Assembly (NCBI GenBank): GCA_013400975.1
Contig: WBMZ01002688.1
Span: forward strand, 38,940-102,939
DNA length: 64,000 bases
Direction of reading: 5' to 3'
From: Atrichornis clamosus
Taxonomy: Eukaryota; Chordata; Aves; Passeriformes; Menuridae
Made by a program: the position numbers and the translations under genes. This document shows, in pieces, positions 1 through 14,300 of this stretch. The notes under the pieces are model-generated. The model ran no database searches, had not been told where the DNA came from, and saw nothing but the letters and a program-made list of their open reading frames with translations. Every line of letters begins with the position of its first letter. Within the stretch, counting starts at the first letter, position 1.

Positions 1-140
1 CCTCCACTGGTACCTCTGTTGCCGAAATTTTTTTCCCCAACACTTGCAGAGGTGAAGGTGACAGGTATTCATGGGTGGAGCTGCAGTACCTGTAAGGTGG
101 AGTCCATCTAAGTGCTGTCTCCCCTTGCTTTTCTGTGCAG
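1..140 (+). other. CFAP65: CFAP65 intron, partial (left window edge)
   Basis: This stretch precedes the first recognisable CFAP65 exon and ends in a pyrimidine-rich tract and a TGCAG acceptor at 140. I looked for the preceding exon, which by comparison with the human protein should end shortly before the Glu-Tyr that opens the exon at 141. I found no convincing coding match here, so the upstream exons, roughly the first 200 to 300 residues of the protein, lie outside the window. Confidence 0.6.
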
Positions 141-2340
141 AGAGAGTATGAAGACAGCATCTTCTTTATGAAAGCTGAGGGTGAGTTCTCCGTTACCCTG
201 CGTGCTATGCTTCCGCGCCACCGTCTGTCTGTCCCGGCTGCTGTCCAGTTCCCTGTCTGTGCTGTCCACAGTGTTATGGAGACAACACTACCTGTGCGCA
301 ATGTTGGGTGAGTGAGAGGTGGCTAAGCAGGCACTCCTGTTTTGTCAGGTATTTTGCCACTTCCTTGGACTCTCCCATGAATGCAGCTCATTCCAGTTGT
401 TATTAGATCTGCCAGCTGCCTTAACAGGCAGCAAAACTCTGCCTCCCCTGAGGTCTTGGCGGAAAAGGCAGCAGAATGGTAGTACAGGTCACTGTGGACA
501 CATCTTGGCATCTCACAGCTGTCTGTTGCCAGCATATGCTGAGAACCGTTCATGCACAGGAACTAGAGGGGGACAAGCACAGTGTACCACTAAGAACATC
601 CCACATTCAGAGGAGAGGCCTGGGCTTCCATTTAGTCAAAGGCAGCCTGCCCAGCATGAACATGGAGAGACGAGCTACCAGCTGGAAATATTTTAGTCAT
701 TTAAGAGCAAAGATGCTCCCAGTTACCAAGGAAGGATAGTACTGTAGAAAGGAGTGCAGAGAAGTTCCCAAGCAAGGAGAAGTGTGCTTCCAACCCAGTG
801 ATTCCAACCATTTCAAGTGTTTCATTCTCCACTTAGAGAAATAACTTGTACCAACTGAGAGGTCCACAATGTTGAAGGACATGGATAGTAAGTAACACAC
901 AGCTTGGATCAATAAAATAGAAAAAGCCGGTGGCATATCATGTTCTTTGCAGAAATCAAACAAGCAAGGGGAGTTCTGGAGAGTCAAATGAGGTATTAGC
1001 AAAACAGCTGAATTCTCTCTTCTCACTTAGGCGTATAACAGAGGAAAAAATGTTCATTTGGAGTTAAGTAGCTGCAAATTTAGATACAGGAAAAGAAAAT
1101 ACTTAATTCTGGAGCTGATTTACTTGCTATCACATTATCGCCATTAATAAAGTTCTTAGATGTAATAACTAAGATTCATTAAGGTGTGAAAGAGCATTTG
1201 CAGAGACTAGGGAAAAATTTCTTCCCAGCATCACATATTTGTCCAGATGTATTAGGGATTCTGCCATTCAGCACTGGTTGCTTCACATCTTAACTGAACA
1301 ACCTAATGGGAAAGGCCCATCCTATGCATGATTGCCCAGGCAGCAAATGATTCATTCATCTGCTTTAAAATGTATCTCCATTTTCTAGTGATCTCGTTAC
1401 CATGTTTGCCTGGGAGACACCAAGCCCTTTCTTCATTATTCCTGACCATGGCGTGCTGAGCCCAGGTGCCGAGTGCATGGTCAAGGTGGTCTTCCAGCCC
1501 AAGGTGGCTGGGATACATGATGTGGCAGCAACATGCTGGTTTGGAGATGAAGAGAAACAAAAGAGGACAATCCACCTAAAAGCCCTGGGTGAGTCTTGAA
1601 ATTCAAATAAGTGTGTATTACCCCTAACTCTGGAATAGCATTCCACATTCCACGTGGAAGGCCTGCACTCGGAGGGTGTGCCACATTTGGCTCAACCCAG
1701 TGATGAGCAAGTGAAGCCCATGGTTTGAAAGTGGCCTGTGAAATTCTCTAATGTACTTTTGCCTATTTGGAAGTGTTACCCGAAGAGATAGAGGGTCCAG
1801 TATGCCCTGTGGCATGCTTTGGACAAGCCAGGATTTCCGAGGCCTGCTTAAGTGACAGAGGGGAAGAAATGAGAGGAATTCACTGGAAAAAACCTCCGCA
1901 GACTCATGCTTTGCACTCATTGTATCCTCTTCTTGCTAGACAGAGAAGCAGAGGGAAATGTCTAAAGCTTTCTGGATGTAAGCTGAAATAAGCAATTGCC
2001 TGAAGTGCCTTGTATGGCCACTGACAAACAAAAAATGTGATTCTAAGTTAAGTAAATTAGGGCCAACTTTGAAGGTGAATCCAACTTCAGAGTTATCTGA
2101 GGTTCTTCAGAGGCTTGTCCACTTGAGTGTTGAATATTCAGGGATGGTGGTTCCACCTGTCTTTCCTAAACCAATATACTATTCCCTTTAACAGCCAAAT
2201 ACCCCTACCTGTGTGTGAGTGTGACGGGGAAGGAATATGAAGGTGTACAGCCTGGAAAGTTTCAGGATGTCCTGTACTTTGGATCAGTGCCAGTGGGGAC
2301 AACTGTGGAGAAGTGTGTAGAAATCTTCAACGTGTCTGTG
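141..2340 (+). CDS. CFAP65: CFAP65 exons 141-307, 1389-1588, 2195-2340 (window residues 1-171)
   Basis: These three exons encode the end of one Ig-like (ASH) module and a following one. Visible landmarks are [15 protein letters not shown], which aligns with the human WFEKAEGMF region, then a strand pattern ending in [15 protein letters not shown] and [12 protein letters not shown]. The third exon carries [22 protein letters not shown], the typical hallmark of an ASH domain first strand (FGxVxVG followed by NxS). Phase is 2 at the first junction, where the split Gly codon is restored, and 1 at the second. The donor at 308 is GTGAGT and at 2341 GTATGT. The intron between 307 and 1389 shows no clear repeat. 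Confidence 0.92.
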
Positions 2341-5300
2341 GTATGTGGAGAGCAAGACTGACTTCTTGTGAGAAGCTGTCATGCCGACACATTTCTCTGG
2401 GATGTTTGGTCTTGTGTATCTCCCTTAATGCTGTGTTTAATGCTGTGAAAATAACCTAAATGTGAATGTGAATGAAACAGACATGATGAGCCTTCCCCTA
2501 CCAATCATGCAATTCACCCTTGCCTTGCTACAGTGCTGGCAATGTAGCCATTTGCAGCATGGTATTGAAGTTCCCACCTGTGCTTGGTCCAGATCAGGCA
2601 GCTACCATTGTCTTTTGCATCCTGCAGCTCTCCTGCTCACTCTGAACAAGTCCATCAGTCCTGTGTGGCAGTTGTGGCAGTCTCAAATTGGTGTGCGTGT
2701 GTCCCAGGCAACTGATGGATCTTCTGCTGCCCTCTGGACTGCAGCCTGGTGAATTGTTCTAAAAGTAAAATGGATTTGAAGACCTTGTTACCTGTGCCAG
2801 CTCAGCCCATCCCAGCCTCTTTAGAGATGGATGTACTCAGAGGCTGCTGGCATGGATGACAGCAGTGCTGACTCCTCCACAGGCCCTGCAACTTGGGAGT
2901 GGCAGAGACACACTTATTTGTTGTACTGTTATTATTCACACTGCAGTGGTGCTCAACATCACCAGACAAGGATCAAGACTTTTTTTTAAGGGTGTTGAGG
3001 AAGGTGTCAGAGCACTAGCTTTGGGTTTTTTTGAAAACAAATCCCTTGACAAGGTGGAACTGTGGATGGAAGGAAATAAGCCACCTGCCTGCCTGTTCTC
3101 CTGGTCACAGCAGTCACTTAGGCTACTCTGGCCCCTAGGGACACCTTGAGCCATCTTTCCCCCTACCAGGAGGGGCACTCCAACCTCAGAGATCACCAGT
3201 AGTTTTGTGACAGCCTGCTGTTTTCTGAGCATATTGTGGGAGCTGGTTGCTGCCACCAGTTCTCCTTCAGGGCAAGGTGGCAGAGGTTTGCTGCACAGCA
3301 TTTCTGTGCTGACCTTGGTGTTCTTGTGCTGACCTTGGAGTTCAACACTGCTGAAAACTGCAGGTCTTATCTGATTATTGTCCTGCATTCAGAGCCATCC
3401 TGGCTCTTGTTGGCTCCTTTATGAACCTATTTCTTTTCTATTTGTAGGTTGATGCACCATGTAGGATAGAACGAGCAAAAGATCCTCTGCTTCGTGATTA
3501 TGTTTTCTCCTGTGATGCGTCCTATGGTGTTGTCCCTGCCAAAGGGAAGCTGGTCTTGTGCATACGGTTTCAACCTCAAATAGTAGGAGAGCACAGTACT
3601 GACTACTTCACTATCACATCAGCTGGATGCCACCTGGAGACTGTTCTGAAGGTGGTTGGCTCATGTAAAGGTACCAAAGTCTTCCCTGTTTCTCCCTGTC
3701 AGCTTCTTACCACTGGAGGGAAAGGGCTAGTGCTTGGGGAAGGACTGGGAACTGGCACAGCCTGCAGTCACAGCCTAACCTTCTGCTGGGATCCTGGCTG
3801 TCCCTGGTGTACCCTTTGGGGTTTATACTTACTGGAGACAATGTTTGACTGTTTTAAGTGAATGTCCAACTATTTGCTAGGACTAGTAGGTTCGCTGAGT
3901 TAAGTGCAGCAGTGGCTTGTGACATGTTGGCAGAAACAACTGTGAAAGGTCCAGGATCTTATCTTGCGTGTTGTGCTAGGTCCTTCTGTGTCCCTGGATC
4001 AGTATTCTGTGGACTTTGACTGGATCAATCTTGGGGAAAGCTGGATGCAGACACTGAAAATCAGCAACATGTCAGATGTCCCAGCCTATTATCAGTTTGA
4101 TATTGATGGCAAAGGGAGCGTCTTCTCCTTGGATCGCCCCTGCGGAGTCTTGGAGGGCAAAACAACACTAACACTGAAGGTGACCTTTCGACCTACTCAC
4201 CCAATCAGCTATCACCGCAGAGTCGTGTGCCTTGTCCACCACCAGGTATGGGAGGCAAAGGGTGGTTTCATTGCTGTGATACTTTAGAAGGATCTTCCAG
4301 TGTAACCAAATAAGGCTGGCCTCTCCCCCTGGAAATCTCTTCCCACTGCATTTTCATTGATACCTATCATAGAATCGTTAAGATTGCAAAAGACATCTAA
4401 GATCACTGAGTCCAACCATTAACCCAGCACTGCCAAGTCCACCACTAACCATGTCCCCAAGTGCCATATCTACATGTCTTTCAAATACCTCCAGGGCTGG
4501 TTATTCAACTACATTCCTGGGCAGCCTGACAGTGCTTGACAACCATTTTGGTGAGGAAATTTTTCCCATTATCCAATCTAACACCCCCCCAAACACAACT
4601 TGAGGTAATTTCCTCTTGTCCTATCACTTCTTACCTGGGAGAAGAGACCAACCCCCACCTGGCTACAACCTCCTTTCAGGTAGTTGTAGAGAGCAATAAA
4701 ATTCCCCTTGTGCCTTCTTTTTTCCAGACTAAACACCCCCAGCTCTCTCTGCCATTCCTCATAAGATTTGTGCACCAGACCCCTCACCAGCTTCATTGCC
4801 CTTCTCTGGACACATTCCAGGCTCTGAATGTTTTTATTGTACTGAAGGGCCCAAAACTGAACACAGGATTTGAGGTGTGGCCTCACCAGTGCCCTGTACA
4901 CGGGGGTGATCACTTCCCTAGTCCTGCTGGCCACACTATTCTTGATACAAGCCAGGATGCCCTTGGCCTTCTTGGCCACCTGGGCACATGCTGGCTCATG
5001 TTCAGCTGCTGTCAACCACTACCCACAGGTCCTTTTCTGATGAACAGCTTTCCAACTACTCTGCCTCCAGCCTGTAGTGCTGCCAGGGGTTTTTGCAGGA
5101 CCCGGGCTCTTGTTGAACAGAATCCTCATGGTGCAAGGTCCTATCAGCAATAGGATGTGGACAGTCAGTAATGCCTATGGGTAGGGTGAGGTGCATCCTC
5201 CGTGGCTCTTGTCAGTTTAGATCTCTGAGTTAAATTTAGCTGCACAGTTGTGCACTGAGTACCCTCAATTTTCAGTCAGTTTCAAGAAAGTTCTTGTGTC

Positions 5301-8300
5301 ATATCAAGACATGAAGTAAACGGCAGTCTAACTTTGCAGATGCTAAGCCTTTCCCAGGCATGGGTTTGGAAGTGAGATACTGGTATGGTGTAATTCTCAA
5401 AGCAATCACAGGACAGTTTATTTCTTATTACCCTTTCCTGTGTTTTCCCAGGAGCCCATGTATGTGGACTTTTTTGGTACCTGCCATTCAGACACAGCTA
5501 AGCCAACTACCCTTCAGGCAAGACACCTCTCCTGGTACCGAACCAACATGGTGAGGGGACTGACCTTCTACCCCCCTGATATCCTGAGTGAGATGCTGAA
5601 GGATGGGAAGTTGCAGATGGATGGAAAGGGAGCCCTCATGCTGCCCCCTGAGGTATGAGCTGCCCTCCCTGGAATCTAAGGCTCCCAGCTGTTGCCTTTA
5701 TATGATGGGCATCTGTTGTACAAAAGATGGATCTAGAAGGGCTTGCAGACTGATTTCTTTAATGTTTCTGCTGATGTTCCCAGCACACACCTACACTGTC
5801 TTTGTCAGCTGGATTTTACTCCAGCTCAGCCACTAAGCCGCTTTCTGGCTTTAACTCAATCATGGGGTAGTCTTTTGCTTCATGTGGTTTCAGATTGAGG
5901 GCTGGCTTACAAACAGGAGTCTCCTTGAAGCCTAGACTTTGGGCTGTCCTGAGAACTGTTACTGAAGTGCATTTTGCATGTCCTCTTTCTCATGGAGGCA
6001 ACCAGTGCCTGGTGTCTCCCACAGGCACACTTCCCCTGCTCACACTGAGATGTTTCCATCCTGTAGATTTCTGAGGACAAGATGCCCAAGGAATACTTTG
6101 AACCCAGTGCCATGACTGAATATTTCTACGATGGTGTAAGCAACGACCTGGCCTTGTTTCCTGCTCATGTTAGTGTCAGCCCCAGGGAGTATGATTTTGG
6201 TTGCTGCCTGCCACCTCACAAGTCAGAACCTCTTCTTCTCTGTGTGACCAACCACACCAAAGGAAATATCACTGTTGTCTGGACTCCAAACCATGGCAGT
6301 GCCTTCCAAGTGCACCCTGAAATCTGTGACATCCCACCTTTGAAATCTTCAGCCTTCCATGTCCTTTGCAAGCCCACTCAGGTCAACAGTCTCTATGCGG
6401 CAGAGCTGGAAGGTTTTGCTGTCTACAAGGTTAGTAGGAATTACTAAGACCAGAGCTGACCTAGCAAGCAACTGTTTGCAGAACAAAGTCTTTTGGTGGA
6501 GTAAAATTTCAATTGAAACCCTTAATTTTGAATTTGACAAACTAGGATTCTATTAACTCTTTTGGCCACTGCTTTGATACACTCTTGGGCTAAAACCTGT
6601 GTCCTGGCAAAGAATGAAACAAACAAGTCGCAGCTCATGCATGTGGACAGGTACACTTGCTCTTACCCCCAGTGAACATGAAGCATGGTAACCTCACTGA
6701 AGGAGGAATTACTGTCAATTATTGCACTATTAGTGTAGATGTGAGCCTGCACAAGAATGGTTATTGTGGCCTGGGTGATGAGCAGTAGCTTGGTCTTTGT
6801 GTCAGGCCCTCCACAAGTAAAGCTGCTGAGGACACTGTATATCACTCTTCTCCCATGTGACGTAGGATTCATGTTACGCAAGTCTGCAGTTACAGGAGAT
6901 TTAGCACCCAGAAATATCCTGGTAAGTGAATCTTAGCATTTGTAAGTCTCTCTCATTTCTCATCTGGCACTGGTCAGTCCCTCTTCCCCAAAAATGTCAA
7001 TCCCTTAGCCCCAGGGATGTCATTGAACAAACAGTTGCTTGCAATGGTATATGCACTTCGTTCCTTCCAATTCAGGCTACTCTGTGATTCTTTGAAGGCA
7101 CCTTGCCACACTCCCTTCCTGCACACACTCTGCTGTCCCTTGTGTGTCTGCAGGTGATGAGACACTACACCAACATTGAGAATGATGCCACCATCTGTCC
7201 ATCGTGGTGCCTGACGGTGAGGCTGAGAGCACACACATATGAAGCAAAACGGGAACACTTCATTCCACAGTACATCCTGGATGTCCCCAAGGTGTGCAAT
7301 TGATTGACCTTTGGATCTTTGCAGAGACACTCAGTGTTTGCCTCTGAAGTCTTTACTTTGTGTCCCATTGCACTGTCCTGAGATGTGACTTTGGTGGTTT
7401 CTGATGGTGTGGAGGCTCCTGCTTTGGTGCAGTAGTAGGATACTCTTTCTCCTGCATTAGCTTCCCAGCCTCCACCATGTCAGGCTGTACTGACATTAGC
7501 TCTGAGAGGAAAGCTGTTGGGATCTCCTTCCTTTCTAAGTGAACATAGACACTAACAAGTGTGTTTAGTCCCCTCCCAGGAGCCTCAAAAACTTTGCATG
7601 GACTTAGGCAAACACAGAATCTACACTTATAAAGGAGAAGTGGTTGTAAGGTGGAGTGGAAGTTTCTCTCACTCTTCCTGCTGTTTCTGTAGAACAATAA
7701 GGTATTGTTCCTAGGAGGTAAAGTGAGATCTGATCCTAGGAAGTAAGAATAGCCTTAAGAACCTCTTAGAAAATCTCCTCAGCTAAACTAGGACATGCAG
7801 CCTTTATCTGATATGCAGGATGTGGAGCAAATTCTAGTCTGCTGGAATTCTTCATCCAGGAGATTATTATCCATGCAGAAACTGCAGGCACTAGCAAGCA
7901 GCTCACTTACTGGATGGGCATAAAGCATTGCATAATGGAAAATAGCTTAACCAGTCCCATGAGCCCATGAGGGCCACTGTGGGAAGGGAAAAGACCATCA
8001 GTTTTATACCCTTGGGTGGTTTAATTTCTCTCCTTGAAAAGAGGCAGTTAGAAAGTTTTCCATAGACTCAGGCTGGTACTTATTGGAACCTGGAATTCAA
8101 TATAGTGAAAACTTTTTCTTTAAGCTGTCTTTTTAAAAAACCCTTCTTGCTTCTCTCTGCCAGACTTTTCCTCCTGTGGTTCCTGACACTGATACCTACT
8201 GCAGCATGCTGCTGTCCAACACAGGTACCTCTTTAATAACCTTCAATGTGAACCAAACAGCCTGTCCCTCTGTTTTGGTCAAGCCCAGCTCAGGACACAT

Positions 8301-11300
8301 CAGTCCAGGAGGCCACCAGATTTTCTTTCTCTCCACTCACCCGGTTAACACAGTCTGGGAGCAGCATATCCTGCCTTTGCAGCTGAACTCTTATCCTGGA
8401 TACACTAAGGTAAGGAGAGAGAAGTGGAAGATGGTGAGCAAAATTTTTTTCTCTTGTAGTCTTCCTTTTTCACAATGACTTGCACTGTGATGCCTTTTAT
8501 ATCACCTAGTGGTTAGTTGTATTTTTCCCTTTGGAAATAGGAATGAAATAATATTTTCAACATTCAATATTGCATCAACATTGCAGAAAGAATGTGTTTG
8601 TGGTGCCAAACCTCCTGTACCTCTTGTTCTTTGCATTTCCATTTCTGTATTATGCTAAGGGCCCTACTTGACAGCCTAAAGTCCTTCCCTCCTCATTCAT
8701 ATCCAGTTTGTTCTTGCTGCTGTCTTGGAAGGAGCAACATCTTTGCAAGGTCCCTCCAGTGGTAGCTGAGACTTCTAGCTAATGTCTGTTACTTTTTCCC
8801 TTAATTCCACAGGAGATTGTTCTCCAGAGTTGTAGGGAGTCCCTTCTTTTGCTCTTGGAAGGTGATGGAAATCTATATTTCAAGCCTCTCTATATAGGGA
8901 CCTCCTCTACACGAATGTACACCATTAAAAACTGCACAAGGCTACCCCTGGTTTTCACATGGAAGATCCGTCAGTCTGACAGTAAGATCCTGTCTGTCAG
9001 CCCCACTGCAGGAATTCTCCAGCCCTATGAAGCCATGGTAAGTTCAAGTTCTACCAAAGTTGTACTTTGTTCTCTACCATACAGCCACAGCCTGGCTTTG
9101 AATATCTGAATGTTCATTCCCAATATGAATCTTTGACACAGTTGGAGATGGTGGAGGATTGAAGGGAGAGTGTCTCCAGAGTAGTCTGTAGAGAGCTAGG
9201 TTAGCTGTAATGGAGGAAGGGACTGTGCGTTCAATGCAATTGTTGAGGTGTGTGGGTTTATCTCTGGACTGGAACTCCTGTGAGCACTCTCCCCTCTTGT
9301 GATTGCAGGCTCAGGCTTGGACTTTTACTCCTGACAAGAAGACCAAGTATCTGCTGCGAGCAATGGTGTTGGTGAAGTGGAAAAGCCCAGACCCCATGTC
9401 TCCCAAAAGTGTCCATTATGCCTTACGGATTGTTGGAGAGGGGACACTGGGCAGCATCAGGGTAAGGAACAGGGGCCCACTGAGTAATAGGAGGGGTACT
9501 AGAGTGGGATGTGGGTCTTGGACTTCCCCTTTTTGCACCATCTGTACTGGAGACAGCCAATAAGGATTCACAGCAAAATTCCCAGACACTGTTTACAGTG
9601 TAGATGACAGAACTGACTCTTGTGGCCTAATGGCAACAACATGTAGATGTCCTGCCAGTTCCAATATGACCTTCTCATATCCTCAGGGATTGCTCTCAAA
9701 TCCTCTGTTCCAGACTAAACCTAGCAAGACATTTGGCTCCTTGGGAATCATGGTTCTCTCATCTCATTCTCTCTGCTCTCCTCGATTTGTTTTGCGATTA
9801 GTCTGATTTCTAAGTGTAGTGGACTTTTTAAAGTGGTCTAGTCAGTACACATCCACCAGGTTTTCCTCCTCTGCAGGTCTGTGCAGCCACCTCCATTTTC
9901 AGTCAGGTTTCTTAAGGAACCAGAGGTACATAAAATAATACTTTGTAAGTCAGTGCCCCATGTCAATCATGTTGATTGATAGGTGATAATGTCTCAGGGG
10001 GACTTAGTCTCTATAAATTGTGTGTGAGTACACAACTAGCCGAAAGAGAGGGGGACTCTTTAAGCAGTCATGAAGGGACCAGCAAACATCTCTCAGCCCT
10101 TGACCCAAGTGCAGCTGGCCAGCTAGTGTCCTCACAGCCCTGAATATGCTACATCCTACCCAGCAAACAGTAGGAGAAAGCATTTGGAGGACATATTGAG
10201 TCCCTTGCAGATCTGTTCCACATTTTATTGTGCTCCAACTATCTGAAAGGAGGTTGTAGCAAGGTAGGTGTTAGTCTCTTCTCTCAGGTAATAAGCAATA
10301 AGGCAAGAGCAAATGGCTTCAAATTGCATCAGGGGAGGTTTAGATTGGATACTGGAGAAAATTTCTTCACAAAGGGGTTGTCACTCATTGGAAAGGGCTG
10401 CTCAGGGAAGTGTTTGAATCATCATTCCTGGAAGTATTGAAAAGATATGTAGATGTGGCACTCAGGGGCATGGTTTAGTGGTGGACTTGGTAGCGTGAGG
10501 TCAATGGTTGGACTTGATGGTCTTAGAGATCTTTTCCAGCCTGAATGATTCTATGATTCTATCTCCCAGGGCATGCCAGGTCCTACACAAAGCGGGGAGC
10601 CCTTTACATTGCCCTGCATGTGCCGAGGGATCAGCATGTGGTGAGATAAGTGGTGGCTACACTCAACCACTATGCATGACCTCAGCATGGCGGGTTTGTA
10701 TTCCAGGCACAAAACAAGCATCTGGACCTTGGAAATGTTCTGGTTGGTGATCTGCAAAGCTGCAGCATTGTACTGCTAAATGATGGAATCTGTACTCTGA
10801 ATTACATCCTCAGTGTGGAACAACTCATCACTGGACTCTGTGATCCTGAGGTGGTCTGCAGTGATCCACTGGGTACTGTAAAGGAATTAGCATGGGATGG
10901 GGCCTTCGCTTTCCCCTCTTTTCTCCAAAATCAGTCTAGCATGAACTCAGAGGTTGGACTGCTTGCTGCCTAGCTTGCACTGATTCTCTCAAACCTTGAG
11001 GTATCTACTCCTTTGCATAGGAGGTGACTCTTCTATCTTGCTGGAAAAACCATAACCCAGAGCCTCAAAATTGAAGTTAGATCAATCAGGACCTTGAAAT
11101 AAGATGCAATTTCCCAGCAGAGAAGGAAGTTAAATAAAGGACCTTCCCAGAAGAAATATTGGAGCTCAATACTTAACTGCCTTTCTAGAGGACCTTGTGT
11201 GGGCAAGTTCCCTGTTCTTTGCTGGCCAAAGGCAATCTGGGTACTCCCAATGATCTTCCTACAGTTGTAGTCTGGGAATCTCAAGTTCAGCGCCTGAAGC

Positions 11301-14300
11301 CAATCCTAACAATTAGACAAGGGGTGGCGGTGGGCTAGAGTGCAGGTAGGCTTAGGGATCTGTGTGCTGAACACACGTGTGGTGTAAGAGACGTCGGTGA
11401 TGCCAAGAGCTCATACCATCTCTTGTATTTCTACAGCTCTAGAGCTGGAACACTCCAAAGGAACAATCCCTGCAAGATCAAAAGCTTTTGTCCAAATAAC
11501 AGTAAGGCCAGCCCGTCGACTGCGTTACACCTGGTCAATCAAATATGCTATTTGCACACCCACAGGTGAGATGGATGTTTTGGGATGTTCAGAGATGGGG
11601 AACTGTTTGTAAAAGAAGAGACTAACTAGACAAGGAGTTTTCAGCTTGGAAAGTAGAAAATGTAATGTCATATGAATGATAGGGAGAAGACAAGATATAA
11701 ATAACTGTTTATGATCTTTCGGTGTGAAAAAAAGGAGCACTTCATAAAATGACTAGGCTGTAGGCTTAAATCCAAAAAAGGCACTTTTTTGCATAGTGCA
11801 GAACTAAATTGTGTAAACACACTGTTGAAAAGTATCACTTTCATAGTCTTTTGGTGACCTCTAAATGCAGAAGTCAAGGTACGACTAGAAGTCAGTGGTT
11901 TTAGAGGTTTTCAGAAGCTGCCAAAGAAAAGACTATCTAAAATTCCCATTATTTCTTCCTTTGGTCTTGGTAGGCCCTCTTTTCCCTTTACTACAGGCAA
12001 AATGATCCAGGTAGCTGCCCCTTAATGGGGCATGACTACTTTTTGGTGTTTCTTTCTCTCCCAAGCTGCAGATCTTGCAAGCACAGAAGAGGAGCAGCAG
12101 CCCCTCTGCTGGATTGTAGCAACAGGCATCTACCCAACTTTGTGCATCACAGATGCCTGTTCAACAGGGAGTGCCAGCAGTTTCAGCAGGTTGCACCTCT
12201 GGAAGCTCTTCTCCTTGGACACACTGAATGAATACTTGGAGCGAGACCCAACTCTCGGCGAGCTCACCTACAGAGTTCCCACCAGGCACAGGTGAGATGA
12301 GGAAATGGCTCAGAGGATCTTGGAGTCCCTTGCATGAGCCAGATAGAAATGCTGTCGCTGTTGGCTTGTGTTGCAGCTCACTACTGTGTGGCACCCTGTT
12401 ATTCCATCCTTGCTGCAGGAAGTTGCTCACCTCCACTTCTCTGCTTACCCTCTCTAGAAAGGAGCCACAGAAACAAAGAATAGTTTAATGGCAATGGACC
12501 TCCAAAAGTCTCTGGTCTAGCCCCTTGCTCAAAGCAGGGACATATACATCAGGTTGCCTAGGGCCTTATTCAGTTCAATGCTGAATATCTCTGAGGATGA
12601 AGAAACCACAGCTTGTCTGAGCACCTGTTTAACCCTATTTATGGCAAAACCCTTTTTCCTAGTGTCTCATTGGAACATCGTGTGTTGCAACTTGTGCAGT
12701 TGCTGCCCCTGAGCCCTCGCTTCATAAGACTGAGCAAACCCAGGTCTCTTAGTTTCTCCTTGTAAGTAATCATGGAATGGTTTGGGCACCTTAGAGATCA
12801 TCTAGTTCCAACTGTCCAGCCATAGGCAGGGATACCTTCCACTAGACCATGTTGCTCAGAGCCCCGTCTAGCCTGGCCATTGTGCTTCAGCTCTCAGCCA
12901 TTTTGGTGGTACTTCATTGGGCCTGCTCCAGTATGACAGTGACCTCCCTGTACTGGGGAACTAAAGAGAGGCTTCAGCTAAGCAGGACTCTCTGATGCCA
13001 CTCTCTCTCATTTGGTCTATATGAAAGATTTTTTAAAGAAAATCAGGTCTGCCTTATGTCCATTATGCTTTCTCTCAAAAGGGCCAAGAACATAATGTCA
13101 GACAAGAATTTTAAGGAAGAGAGCCAGTGTAGAATGACCTTCCCCCTGTCATGCCCTGCTGACTCTTCCTCCTGTTCCAATTTAATGTCTTCTTTCTCTC
13201 CTGTGACCAGCACATGCTTGATCCCTCCAGTGTACACCCCTCTCCTGCTGGATTTTGACTTTGGGTCTGCCCCGATAGGCTCAGAGCCTACCCTTGTGAT
13301 GCTTCTGCTGGAGAACAAGGGTGTGGTGCCTGTGGACTGGTAAGCAGTGCTTGCTAGAGCTCAGCTGGAAGTGCTCACAGGGCTGTGAGACATTTGCAAA
13401 TTCATAGTGTGGGGTTTGTAGGCACGGCTTGAGTTGTAGAGCAGCTGCAACTGAGATCTCTTGGTGGGTCTGGGTGGGGAAGTAATCAGAGAGCTGCAGA
13501 TCAGACCTGATGAAATATGACATGTCCACCAGCTGTGCTAAGCCTAGTTGGACTGAATATACTGACCATGGCCCTGGGGAAGTTGCATGTCCTTGTTGCT
13601 GACCAGTTGATTGGTTCCCTAGGGCCTTCTTGTTTCCTTCTGATCAGAAGATGGACATGGAATACTGGGCAGAGGACACTGACTTTACACCGCAGGAGCT
13701 GTACCAGATGAGAATTCAGGATAACCAGCTTTTCAGTGTTACCCCAAAGTCAGGAACACTTCTTCCAGGACAGAATAAATCTGTCCAGCTCTCACACAGG
13801 TGATGACAACTACCTATTCTTCAGAGCCACATGCTGTGTGCCGGAACAACACATGATGTCAGTCCCCTGAGCTTCCATGCCAGATTTTCCTTCCCCTTCA
13901 CATGTTCCTCAGCAGAGGCTGGGCAAGTAAAAAGTTCCTGAGCGTGTCCAGTTTCTAGACTCCACAGCGCTTGTCTTGCTCAGGAGAATGTTTTAATGTC
14001 CTTTAACACTGCAGTGCAAAAGGCATTTAGTGTGACATGCTAAGGATGCTGCTCTGCCTCGACCTGACAGTTGAGGAGATGAACAAGATGCTGCACTTCC
14101 TGTGCTTTTGATTATGCAGTGGTATTCTTATTTTTGTCATCAGTTATAGCTGCTAGCCCTTGTGTGCCTGCAGAAGGTGTGAAGAAAGCTGAACACTTCC
14201 CCTTTCATAGCAGACCATATCTGAGAAGTACTGGCTTTCTGTTGACCTAGAAACTTGGGACCCTAAATAGGTGTATGACTAAAATCAACACTGTATCACT

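Noticed and set aside
4578..5015. 145-codon minus-strand frame with reverse-transcriptase character
   Set aside because: It is the remnant C-terminal part of a CR1 LINE in an intron, not a host gene. It is listed as a mobile element.
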